The position numbers were made by a program, and so were the translations under genes. Positions 1-8,818 of a DNA stretch of 64,000 nucleotides are shown here, piece by piece (positions within the stretch are counted from its first letter, which is position 1; the number at the start of each line of letters is the position of its first letter). The notes under the pieces are model-generated. The model did no database searches and was not told the DNA's origin. It saw only the letters and a program-made list of their open reading frames with translations. The stretch spans positions 209,501,993 to 209,565,992 of the forward strand of contig NC_080671.1 in NCBI RefSeq assembly GCF_030247195.1. Reading direction: 5' to 3'. The DNA comes from Topomyia yanbarensis (Eukaryota > Arthropoda > Insecta > Diptera > Culicidae).

Positions 1-589
1 CAGGACAGTCCTGATAACCTCCTTCGAACCGCGCTGTCTGCAAAGCTAGCTCTGGCTTCGAAGGTCGGAGACTTACTTCCCACACACAAATTTTCACCAC
101 AGTCCTTATCGTCCTCTTGTCGAGATTTTCCACCGGTATCTCACGATTATCGGGGTTAATTTCTATAACTCGCGGTACCGACTGTTTACGTCCGTCTCTT
201 AACGCAGGCTTCCAACGACTCCACGTTTCCATCACTTCTCTTCTCCTTCTTTCCTCTCCTTCTCTCTCTCTCGCTCTTCCTCAGCAGAATACGGAAACAG
301 TGGTTCTGCGGTGCAATTAATTTCGCCCGTTCGTCTATGTTTACCTTATTTTCGCCGGTTGGAGATGTTAGTAGGTATGTTTTCAGGGGTGGATGAGTTT
401 ATAAAGTTTCTTAAATCCTAGATATTTAATTAATACTTTTATGTTAGTATACAAAAATTTCCTAAAACTAGTAACAAATATGATGAGCCTTAATGATGAA
501 AAATTACTATACAAAAAATAATGAAAGATAACAACATTATAAATTATTTAATTAAACTAACAAAATATGACTGCTCTAAATGTGGATCT
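1..589 (-). repeat. Partial 3' LTR of the Gypsy element
   Basis: Matches 13806-14342 from the first base of the window to base 589, where identity stops abruptly. By comparison with the right LTR, about 635 bp of this LTR lie left of the window. A stretch around 412-485 has no counterpart in the right LTR, so it is an insertion here or a deletion there. The inner LTR terminus is inferred only from where the match ends. I see no textbook TG/CA end or strong polypurine tract there. Confidence 0.8.
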
Positions 590-1750
590 CCGCCAGGGGA
601 AAAATTGCAAGAACCCTTGTAAAGGTTACTCAGCAATTTTTCGTAAATACACCGCTAACGATGCAGGATCCTGACCAACTGAACAATTCACAATAGTTTG
701 GATCGTCTATACTAATTATCTTCCGTTGGAAACGCACACCATAATTGACAAGCTATCCCTTTGCTCCCCGCCCGTAAGTCATATCTGTCTTCTCCTTTGT
801 TAAGAGTATGAGAAACATAAGTTTTCTTCTCATTTACTCTAACTATTCACTACATCTTAATCTAACTCCAACTTTTCTTTATTTATTATTATAACCTACA
901 CGCATACACTCTATCTCAACCAATCGGGTACCCTACACTTCCATTCAAACACTATTTGCTCGCATACTCATTCATACTATTCTATGGAACTATCTTTATC
1001 TAATTTAGTTTTACCACCAGGAAATCCTTTCTTCTCTGGGAGGTTTAGTGAGGCAAGTGTCTGCCTCAGCTATAGTATTTGTTTACATCAACCAGCTGGA
1101 TTTATTTTGTTAACTACTCAATGTCTTTTCAATTGAAAGAATTAAGTGTCTCATAATAAACTGCGAATTAGGGAGTAAAATAACCTTCACTATTGGAATT
1201 TCCTTTCTTTTGGAAATTCAATTTAAACTGTCATTTGGAACCACCCTAATTCAGGCGATTGTGCGAATAAGTATGTGAGTCAAAATACTCGTTATCCATT
1301 TTTATTCGAACACACAACAGGCTATCGGGCGAAAAGAAAGCGTCAAATTGATTCTGTCGTGTGTAATCGAAAGTCGCAAAAAAAATATGGGCCAACGGAG
1401 ATTTCTCGTGGACACCGTGGATTGCCAGAAGCCGTCACGCTTTCGAAAAATACCCGGCAGAGTTTCGAGGCTCACACTACGATCAGAAGGACGTCTGCAT
1501 ATCGCACAGATAAGTATTTTTCCTACACATAATCGTTGCAACGAGCAACTCTAACCTACTTTTTCTTTTTTTCTCTTTTTAGGTTTTCTATGATAAACAG
1601 AGTTTACCAATTATCTATCAGGAATAGCAGCATTTTGTGAATCAGTCAGCAAGGAGCCAATAAAATGCGCTGGTGTAATCTTCCTAATTCCGAAATTCTG
1701 TAGTGGGGTTCACGATAGGATTGGACGATATACAGAAACGAGAATCCAGA
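590..1750 (-). other. Gypsy region between pol stop and 3' LTR, non-coding
   Basis: About 1.16 kb without a convincing ORF. A pyrimidine run at 1557-1581 reads as a polypurine tract on the element strand, but no LTR-like sequence begins beside it. It is either a long 3' UTR or unrelated filler. No env similarity is seen. Confidence 0.4.
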
Positions 1751-4700
1751 TTATCCTGGTTTAAGATGAGCGGCTGGCCAAATTCCCAAAGATTTGCCAT
1801 CCAAATCTGTTAGCTCGTATGACGAGGAACCTTTCTTCGCTTTTACGTGCGCTGGCAGATATTGTGGATCATATTTTGCGTTATAGTTTTCTATCGCACT
1901 GGACAGTTTCCTGTTTCGTCTATAAACTAACTGCCCGACGTCGAACGATTTGCTGTAGGTTCTATGACGAAGGTTGTAACGCTTTTGCCCTTCTTTGTGC
2001 GCTACTTCCAGCTTTTGCTGAACCAAGTCGCGTATTTGGCCAAATAGCTTTTTCTGTTGAGCGACTCGTTCGTCGGGTGTCAGATGCTGATGTGAATAGG
2101 GTCGGTGATCTGATCCTGCCCATAACATTTCGTACCCATGAGTAGTAAAATAGGGCGTAAGAGTTGTAGCAGTATGAATTGACGAATTCAAAATCGTCTC
2201 GATTTCTGAAAGCCTTGTGTCCCAAAGTTTCTGATCGCCTTTGACATAGGACCTTATCGCTGCATTGACTGTTCTATTTACGCGCTCGACAGGATTTGCC
2301 TGCAAGTGGTATCTAGAATTCAGCCAATGCCGCACCTCAAACCTTTCCAGAAGATTTTTGAACTCTCTGGATAAGAAATTAGAGGCGTTGTCTGTTATTA
2401 CAACTTCCGGAATTGAATTTCGGAAGAACCACTGGTCTCGGAGATTCATACAAAGGGACACACTGTTGATTTTTCTGAACGGGATTAACATGACCCATTT
2501 ACTGAACAAATCGACGATGGAAAGAATGTATTGATTTAGCTTCTTACTTCGAGGCAATGGCCCAATGAAGTCTAGAGCTATTATTTGCCAGGGGTGTGTG
2601 GTAAGTCTCTGATCTCCCAATGGAGGTGCCATTGCTATGTTTGGGGCTTTAGTCTCCTTACAGGTGGTGCATTTATTTATATGCTCACAAACTTCAATTG
2701 TCATACGAGGCCAGTAGTAACGCTGTCGTATTCGAGCTAAAGTTTTGTCCACTCCCAGATGCATAGCTTCATCATGACACCGGTACATTATAGCACGACG
2801 TTCCTCTGGACCGGGAACCAGTTTCCAGTCATAGCGATCATCATGAAGTTGATCTTGGCTGGAAACATATTTATAAAGTTGTCCATCTCGAACCTTAAAA
2901 TCAACATAATCGTCAGGGTTCTGTTGTACTTTTTCGATCAGGTCGTCATACCATGAGGAGGTTTGCTCGATTGTCAAGCCAGCTACACTCCTTGATAATG
3001 CGTCTGGCACAATATTATCCTTTCCTCTTCGGTGCAAAATGGTCATGTGATGTTGTTGAAGGGACAAGCACCACCGACTGCACCGTGAGGCAGTTTTCCA
3101 TTTAGTGGTCATAATGTGGGTTAACGCCGAAGAGTCGGTCACCAAAGTAAAGTGTGACCCTTCAACATATCCCCTGAAGGCCTCAATAGTCAAGAGGGCA
3201 GCCAACGCCTCTTTCTCACAGGCGTGATAATTGCGTTGGGGAGTAGTCAACTTATGTGAAAAGTATGCAATGACTTTCTCCTGTCCATCTACTACTTGTG
3301 TCAGTACACCAGCAACTGCGACGTCACTGGCATCTGTCTGAATGACAAATTCCCTCGAAAAGTCTGGGCACACAAGAATAGGGGCTGAAATTAACTTTTC
3401 CTTTATCATATTGAAGGCCTTTTCCGCATCATCATTCCAGGACAAAGTTTTGGCTTTGGTTTTAAGCAAGTCCGTCAGATGAGAGGTGGTCCCACTAAAG
3501 TCCTCAATGAAGCGGCGATAGTAATTGGCCATCCCTAGGAACCGACGCAATTTTGTAACGGTGGTCGGTCTTTCGTATTCGACGATCGCTCGCACTTTGT
3601 CGGGGTTCGCACGAAGGCCATCTGTTGAAAGTAGGTACCCTAGAAATGGCAGCTCGCTAACACCGAATCTCGACTTCTCAAGGTTGATGGACAGGTTGGC
3701 CTCCGCAAGGCGCTTTGCAACTTCTCGTAGCAACCGAATGTGATCCTCGAACGTCTCCGATACGATGACGACATCGTCAAGATATACAAAGACGTTCGGT
3801 TCCAATTCACCATGTCCCAATACGCGGTCCATCAAACGGGATAGCGTTGCTGGACTATTCACCAGTCCAAACGGTAACCTGGTGAATTGGAACATTCCTT
3901 TGCCCTGGACACTGAATGCTGTATATCGCCGGGAACCTTTTTCCAGAGGAATCTGCAAGAAGGCCTCGGATAGGTCTATGGTGCTTAGGTATCTAGCTTT
4001 GGGAAGTTGGCCTAGTATGCGACCAGGATGAGGCAAGGGGTAGGCATCGCGGACGGTCCGCTCGTTGATTTTACGGGCGTCTAAACAAAGACGAATTTTT
4101 CCTGTGGGTTTGATGACTGGCACCACATTTGACGACCAGTCCGAGTGAGCTCGTTCGATTATTCCCACTCTAAGCATCCTGTCTAACTCTTCTCCTACTT
4201 TCTGTCGCACCTTCGGAGATAGAGTATATGGATACTGGCGTGCTGGAGGTTTACCTTTCCATGCCTCCGTCATTTCGATTCGATGCTCTGTCAACGGGGT
4301 TATTGACAAATTGAGCGGATCAGCTACTTTGAACAGGCATTTAACTGCTTTTAATTGCGTTTTTTCTCCTTCCGTCAACACGCTCTCTTCGCGTGATACA
4401 CGGGGTAACTCTTCTTCGTACGTTAGTGCGCAGTTTAACACGGTAGGCCAAATTTGGTATTTGTCCCAAAAGTCCATTCCTAGGATACAATCCACGGAAA
4501 GTTCTTTGACTACCAATGTGGGTATGATTTTAATCTTCCCCTGGAAATTGAAGGGGATGTATAATTGCCCGAGGATTTCGATTTCAGTTCCACTGGCTGT
4601 ACGAACCGAAATCGGTCGAGACGGTGGTTTCAATTGTTTGTTATTAAGTCCCTTTGAGCGGATCCCATAAATTTTTATGTCGGCGTAAGGTCGGTTGTCA

Positions 4701-4879
4701 TTTAGTTTGGACAAAGAGATCGTTAGAGCCTGGGGAGAATCAACTGCATACAAATCTTCTGAGACCGGTTCCCAGAAGTCGGAAGAAAGACTTCCCGCAG
4801 AGTCCTTATTTACGCAGAGGGGGCTGACGGTCGGCGAATTTCGATCGTCTGCAGTCCGTTTTTTCGACAATACGGACAA
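1751..4879 (-). CDS. pol: Gypsy Pol polyprotein (protease remnant, RT, RNase H, integrase)
   Basis: An open frame of 1042 aa in the -1 frame relative to gag, overlapping it by 70 nt. It provides reverse transcription and integration in the virus-like particle. Visible in order: a retropepsin-like C-terminal half (LGMDF near residue 134) without the catalytic D-T/S-G; RT with LCLDAR (264-269), D302 and YLDD (366-369); RNase H with TDAS (D516), E557, D582 and PDALSR (D626); integrase zinc region H702/H707/C737/C740 and catalytic D770, D830, E865. The frame ends soon after the integrase C-terminus, with no env fusion. RT and integrase residues look intact, but the missing protease active site suggests defective polyprotein processing. 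The first residues lie within the frameshift overlap, so translation most likely starts in gag. Confidence 0.9.
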   Translation of the reverse strand: MSVLSKKRTADDRNSPTVSPLCVNKDSAGSLSSDFWEPVSEDLYAVDSPQALTISLSKLNDNRPYADIKIYGIRSKGLNNKQLKPPSRPISVRTASGTEIEILGQLYIPFNFQGKIKIIPTLVVKELSVDCILGMDFWDKYQIWPTVLNCALTYEEELPRVSREESVLTEGEKTQLKAVKCLFKVADPLNLSITPLTEHRIEMTEAWKGKPPARQYPYTLSPKVRQKVGEELDRMLRVGIIERAHSDWSSNVVPVIKPTGKIRLCLDARKINERTVRDAYPLPHPGRILGQLPKARYLSTIDLSEAFLQIPLEKGSRRYTAFSVQGKGMFQFTRLPFGLVNSPATLSRLMDRVLGHGELEPNVFVYLDDVVIVSETFEDHIRLLREVAKRLAEANLSINLEKSRFGVSELPFLGYLLSTDGLRANPDKVRAIVEYERPTTVTKLRRFLGMANYYRRFIEDFSGTTSHLTDLLKTKAKTLSWNDDAEKAFNMIKEKLISAPILVCPDFSREFVIQTDASDVAVAGVLTQVVDGQEKVIAYFSHKLTTPQRNYHACEKEALAALLTIEAFRGYVEGSHFTLVTDSSALTHIMTTKWKTASRCSRWCLSLQQHHMTILHRRGKDNIVPDALSRSVAGLTIEQTSSWYDDLIEKVQQNPDDYVDFKVRDGQLYKYVSSQDQLHDDRYDWKLVPGPEERRAIMYRCHDEAMHLGVDKTLARIRQRYYWPRMTIEVCEHINKCTTCKETKAPNIAMAPPLGDQRLTTHPWQIIALDFIGPLPRSKKLNQYILSIVDLFSKWVMLIPFRKINSVSLCMNLRDQWFFRNSIPEVVITDNASNFLSREFKNLLERFEVRHWLNSRYHLQANPVERVNRTVNAAIRSYVKGDQKLWDTRLSEIETILNSSIHTATTLTPYFTTHGYEMLWAGSDHRPYSHQHLTPDERVAQQKKLFGQIRDLVQQKLEVAHKEGQKRYNLRHRTYSKSFDVGQLVYRRNRKLSSAIENYNAKYDPQYLPAHVKAKKGSSSYELTDLDGKSLGIWPAAHLKPG

Positions 4880-5781
4880 TTTTGGGTTTCAAATCCCTTA
4901 AACCCACACACAAGGCACATAAAACCTTTAAAATTCCTACACTGTTCTACAGTGTGGTTAGTTTGTCGGCAATAAAGGCATTCATAACTTCTTGGTGGAC
5001 GATGGGATTCGATCAGGGTTTCTAAAGTTCTGGTTGGTTTCGAAGGACCTTCCTTAGGGTCACTGGACATGCCAGGCCTAGACTTAATTTGTGTTTGCTC
5101 AGTGGGCGCCTTGGAATCCGGTTGGCGGAATTCCTTTTTATTGAAATTTCCATCTTTCTGTTTGTTGGAACCATTTCCTTGGTTCGAGGGTTTGTATGGT
5201 GGCTTGTTGTCGTTACAATTTCTATTATCGGCTCGATTGTGTTTATTTTCCGATATGGCATTTGTGCTCTTTTCGGAACCAAAAAGCTTGGAATATAGGG
5301 AGAAATTAGAAGCGTCAATGACATGACCTGCTTCTAATAATTCCGGTAAATTTGCTATCGGCTTCCAGAGAAGGGCTTTTTTATAGTCCATTCTCATGTT
5401 CCTCTTTAGAACATCCAGCTTTTCTGCGTCACTCATGGGTGAGATCATGGAACGGAACATGCTCTCCATGTCATAGTAGAAGTCCTGAAAAGTTTCGTTG
5501 CGCTGTTGCCTACGCTGATAGATCCTGGTGCGTACGAGGAAATCTAACTCTGGGTGTACAAATGTCTTACCAAGCTCATAAACAAGATGTCCCCAGTTTC
5601 CCAACCGACCTGCAGACCGCATCGACATGTACCAGTTGAGGGCTGGTCCTGTGAAAAGATGTAGTGCAGAATCGAACAGTTCAGCCTCTGAGGTATGTTC
5701 AGATAAAGCTAACTGTGAAATAAGGACCAAAAATTCATTCAGTTTAAGGCCCTGGTCAGTACCAGCGTATTTATCGATTTT
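4810..5781 (-). CDS. gag: Gypsy Gag C-terminal part (capsid-like and nucleocapsid)
   Basis: 323 codons in the same frame as the upstream gag ORF, separated from it only by one UGA codon. It holds a capsid-like retrotransposon gag domain (conserved Y-x-G-T-D-Q-G-L, then the LFTGPALNWY type of motif). Two zinc knuckles follow near the end. The first is canonical C-x2-C-x4-H-x4-C. The second has phenylalanine in place of histidine, a change expected to weaken zinc binding. The protein packages element RNA. Its last codons overlap the start of pol and contain the slippery site. An internal TTG near 5730 is not a credible start. This segment belongs to one continuous gag. Confidence 0.8.
   Translation of the reverse strand, partial: KIDKYAGTDQGLKLNEFLVLISQLALSEHTSEAELFDSALHLFTGPALNWYMSMRSAGRLGNWGHLVYELGKTFVHPELDFLVRTRIYQRRQQRNETFQDFYYDMESMFRSMISPMSDAEKLDVLKRNMRMDYKKALLWKPIANLPELLEAGHVIDASNFSLYSKLFGSEKSTNAISENKHNRADNRNCNDNKPPYKPSNQGNGSNKQKDGNFNKKEFRQPDSKAPTEQTQIKSRPGMSSDPKEGPSKPTRTLETLIESHRPPRSYECLYCRQTNHTVEQCRNFKGFMCLVCGFKGFETQNCPYCRKNGLQTIEIRRPSAPSA
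4858..4864 (-). promoter_or_regulatory. -1 ribosomal frameshift slippery site A-AAA-AAC
   Basis: On the coding strand the heptamer AAAAAAC lies in gag phase as A AAA AAC (gag codons CGA AAA AAC GGA). This is a canonical -1 slippery sequence. Slipping back one base enters the pol frame exactly. It lies 48 nt upstream of the gag stop codon. I did not fold the downstream sequence. Confidence 0.8.
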
Positions 5782-7122
5782 TCATTTCGATACTGGCAAG
5801 GATTTATGGTTAAAATTACCTCTCTGGCTGGGTTCAAACGGCATATCAGTGGGAACCGTTGCTTGATACTGCTCGTGGTTCGAAAAGCGCGGTATTTCGC
5901 GCGGAGGGTGAATTCCTGCCAAGCTAGGCGTAGGACGTAGGTTGTTAAGGTAGTCATTAGGTGTTTGATAACTTGACCAGTTCGAGACTTGTGCTAGGTA
6001 CCTTGTGTTGAGAGTTCTCTCGTACCAAGGTTCTGGGTAAGGGAGCGTCCCTGGAACTGTCGTTCCAGAGGTGTAAATTGGTGCATTGATTATGGGAGTT
6101 GGGTGACGCAGGGTTGTAACCTGGGTGAAGAGATTTTGAGGATTAGAGCTCACGGTAGTGGTTATACGAGGGTAATTATTTGCTGTGGTAAGGGACGTTG
6201 CGGCACCAATTATCGGTGTCGACAAGAGAATCGACGGTGCTGATGCAACCGCTGTCGAACCTTTCGGAATCGTACCAGTGTTGGTAGATTGTGGCAAAAC
6301 AGGGTTACTCAACAACTCTTTATCATATGGTGTGTATGGAGTACGAGGATTCCCGAGCTGATTGGTTTGAATATGGGTCTCTTTAAATCTTCGTAGTAGG
6401 TAGATTTCGTGTTCCAGTGAAATGACGGCATCTCTTATGTTTTTAGAATCAACCCTGTTGGAGCTAAGTAATCCTAATCTGCTTAGTGAACCAAGGATAT
6501 CTAAGTCATCTTGAGAAACGTTGTTTTGCTGAGTATCTGGTATCTGCTGGGGAACCAAAGCTGTCGTTACTGCTGGTAATGGGGTTTCTGTGGTCGGTGG
6601 AGGTACCGTTGGAGTTAAATTGAACAAATTTCCCAACCCTCCCATATCAGGCCCTTGGAATTGTCGTTTTCCGTAGAAATGTCTATTCAAATATAGCAAA
6701 ATCTTATCCTGAGTTCTATCTAAATCACGTATTGCATCTTCTTCTATATAATTTTTCAGTAACAATATTCGATTTCCTAGATGCAGTAAGGATGACTGAC
6801 ATCTAGGCGGCAAATCTTTAGGACACTGCTTTATGGTGTCTTCAATATCCAACAATTTGGTCTCACATACTCTCATCTCTTCACTAAGATCACGTTTCAG
6901 AATTTTCATATTTTGAGTATCTTCTTCTTTTTCTTGCTTCAGTCTTTCCCTCAACGATCGACGTTTCCTAGATATCGTATCATTCTGAAGGATAGGTACC
7001 TCCCTGATCTCAAGTTCGAAGTCTAATTCGTCTTCGTTCAGATGGTCTACCCTAATGTCATAGAAGTGTCTACTTAAATCACACTCACGCAACTCAAAGG
7101 TTAGAGATGGAAGCTCTGCCAT
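5782..7122 (-). CDS. gag: Gypsy Gag N-terminal part, ended by in-frame UGA
   Basis: 446 codons from an ATG at 7122 to a UGA at 5782-5784. The N-terminal third is charged, with a predicted coiled-coil character around residues 50-110 (K/E/R/L rich). A Thr/Pro/Val/Gln-rich linker follows. The stop sits just before the conserved capsid-like motif that opens the following segment. I infer an ancestral tryptophan codon (UGG) mutated to UGA. A functional readthrough stop cannot be excluded, but the next base is A, not the C favoured by strong UGA readthrough. Confidence 0.7.
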   Translation of the reverse strand: MAELPSLTFELRECDLSRHFYDIRVDHLNEDELDFELEIREVPILQNDTISRKRRSLRERLKQEKEEDTQNMKILKRDLSEEMRVCETKLLDIEDTIKQCPKDLPPRCQSSLLHLGNRILLLKNYIEEDAIRDLDRTQDKILLYLNRHFYGKRQFQGPDMGGLGNLFNLTPTVPPPTTETPLPAVTTALVPQQIPDTQQNNVSQDDLDILGSLSRLGLLSSNRVDSKNIRDAVISLEHEIYLLRRFKETHIQTNQLGNPRTPYTPYDKELLSNPVLPQSTNTGTIPKGSTAVASAPSILLSTPIIGAATSLTTANNYPRITTTVSSNPQNLFTQVTTLRHPTPIINAPIYTSGTTVPGTLPYPEPWYERTLNTRYLAQVSNWSSYQTPNDYLNNLRPTPSLAGIHPPREIPRFSNHEQYQATVPTDMPFEPSQRGNFNHKSLPVSK

Positions 7123-7438
7123 TTTGACACCAACGCCCTGGTTATGTTCTACAAACGTTTCTTGATATTTTTGGCTAGAGTGAACTGGCTTTCGTACGGA
7201 CTATTGATTTCAGTTTGGTGGCTATGGGTGCGTTTCAAACGGTAACAATATCGAACACTTCCTACAAATGTTGATCACACAAACTTTGCTTTACCACAGA
7301 ACATTGAACGGTTTGAAAGGAAACATCACAAAGTTCACGATACACTTCAGGCGCTATCGTGTGTCTCCCGGAGCAGGTGGAAAAATGTTCTCAGACACAG
7401 AGTCTGAGAATATTTTTCTTTTAACGTGGGTCGCCAAA
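7123..7438 (-). other. Gypsy 5' leader with primer-binding site
   Basis: Untranslated leader between LTR and gag. The minus strand reads TGGCGACCC at 7436-7428, two bases inside the LTR end (7439). TGGCGACC is the start of the tRNA-Arg-type PBS I recall for 412/mdg1-like Gypsy elements. A perfect palindrome-like stretch (ctcagacacagagtctgag) lies at 7390-7408 and may be a leader stem-loop. There is a short open frame on the opposite strand, which I treat as chance. Confidence 0.6.
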
Positions 7439-7898
7439 TGTAACAAACGACTAGCTCAATCGGGTTTATTTCACCCAGGGTCGGCTATCACACTGCTCAA
7501 GGGAGGACTCACAACCTTGACTTACTTGATAGCACTTCTGACGAAAGAAACAGATCGACATTTAAGACAGACATAAGGCTCAGTGAAAAAGTTATACAAA
7601 ACAAGAGAAATACATTTTAACTTATATATTTAATAGTCTTACATGACGAACACCGGTGCTGCCATCAGAAACTGTTGGAGCCCTTGTTGCTTCGTGGTGC
7701 TGAGGAAGAGATGCTGGAGGGAGTACTGGAACATTCTGTTGCTACTTGATGTGGATAGAGCGCGGAATGACGAGGTCCGCAGGAAGTGATTAACGGTTGC
7801 TCTATCCACGGTGCTCGCAGACGCCGGGGGAACTCATCGGTATAGGTGCCAGACCCGAACCTCATAAACGTCCGTTCCCGCACTCAGCGAAAGCGTGT
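7439..7898 (-). repeat. Gypsy 5' LTR, inner part (before the LINE insertion)
   Basis: Begins TGTAACA directly next to the PBS spacer. It runs to the LINE target duplication (7884-7898) and resumes at 13616. Joining the two parts gives an LTR of about 1.17 kb. Confidence 0.75.
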
Positions 7899-8154
7899 TT
7901 TTTTTTTTTTTTTTTTTTTACAATGGAGAAGACCTTTATGTCCTAGCCCAGTACACGTGCTAACGGTAGGGTCCAATCTACCACACGGGGTGCACTGCGG
8001 GCGTGTCGGACTCGAATGGTGACCAGCCATTAATACCGACTAAACTCCATTGGGCTCCGCCATCATTCCTCCCAGGAACTACCTCTCGGTATTACTTCTG
8101 GGGGGATGGCTGTACTCAATGTACTCATTCACTCTCACTCGCGCGATCATACAT

Positions 8155-8590
8155 CCTGTATGAGGCTTACTTGGGTGCTCTCTCAATCACACTTTGATTC
8201 ACTCTCAAACACTCCCACATGAGGCTGACTTTTGTGCTCACCTTTTACGTTCCATGCGAGGCTGACTTGTGTGCTCACCTTACTCATTCCTTGCTAGGCT
8301 TACTTTTGTGCTCGCCCTACCCATACATGTGAGGCTGACTTGGGTGCTCACCCTATCACCTGATTCACTCTCAATCGTGCCACTCTATTGTACCTTTGTC
8401 ACTCCCTCTGGCATCCCATGTGGGACATTTTTCTTAGGCCCCACTTCTGACATACCATGCGAGGCTGACTTTTGTGCTCACCTTTTTCATTCCTTGCTTG
8501 CTACCAACCTGTGAGGCTGACTTTTATGCTCACCCTTAACATGCAGTGTGAGACTGACTTGGATGCTCACCCTTTCACTCCTCTGCCACG
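8155..8590 (-). repeat. Imperfect short tandem repeats in LINE 3' UTR
   Basis: At least eight copies of gaggctgactt(t/g)tgtgctcacc, at about 8162, 8221, 8259, 8297, 8331, 8460, 8512 and 8549. Most are 34-40 bp apart, with two larger gaps. They lie wholly within the LINE 3' UTR between the ORF2 stop and the poly(A) tail. Confidence 0.85.
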
Positions 8591-8818
8591 CCATGAGGCA
8601 TCGATAGCTTAGTTCCAACATACTACGCTACGACCCTCCCGTCTTGGCATGAGGCAGTCCACTTATACGCCTATACACTCACTCTTCTGTCTTGCTTCGG
8701 GGTGGCTGGGTTTACCCCTTACGCGGTTGCCATTCGCTGCGCCAACCTACCTCGGCATGAACAGACCATTCACTCTCTTATTTTGCGCTTGGCCTTTTTC
8801 GCTCCAACTAACCAATCA

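Noticed and set aside
590..1750. env gene of an errantivirus-like element
   Set aside because: No long frame, signal peptide, fusion motif or membrane segment is visible between pol and the 3' LTR.
8155..8590. CRISPR-like array of short repeats
   Set aside because: Units are imperfect, spacing is irregular, spacers are not unique sequences, and the array lies in a LINE 3' UTR in an insect-type genome.
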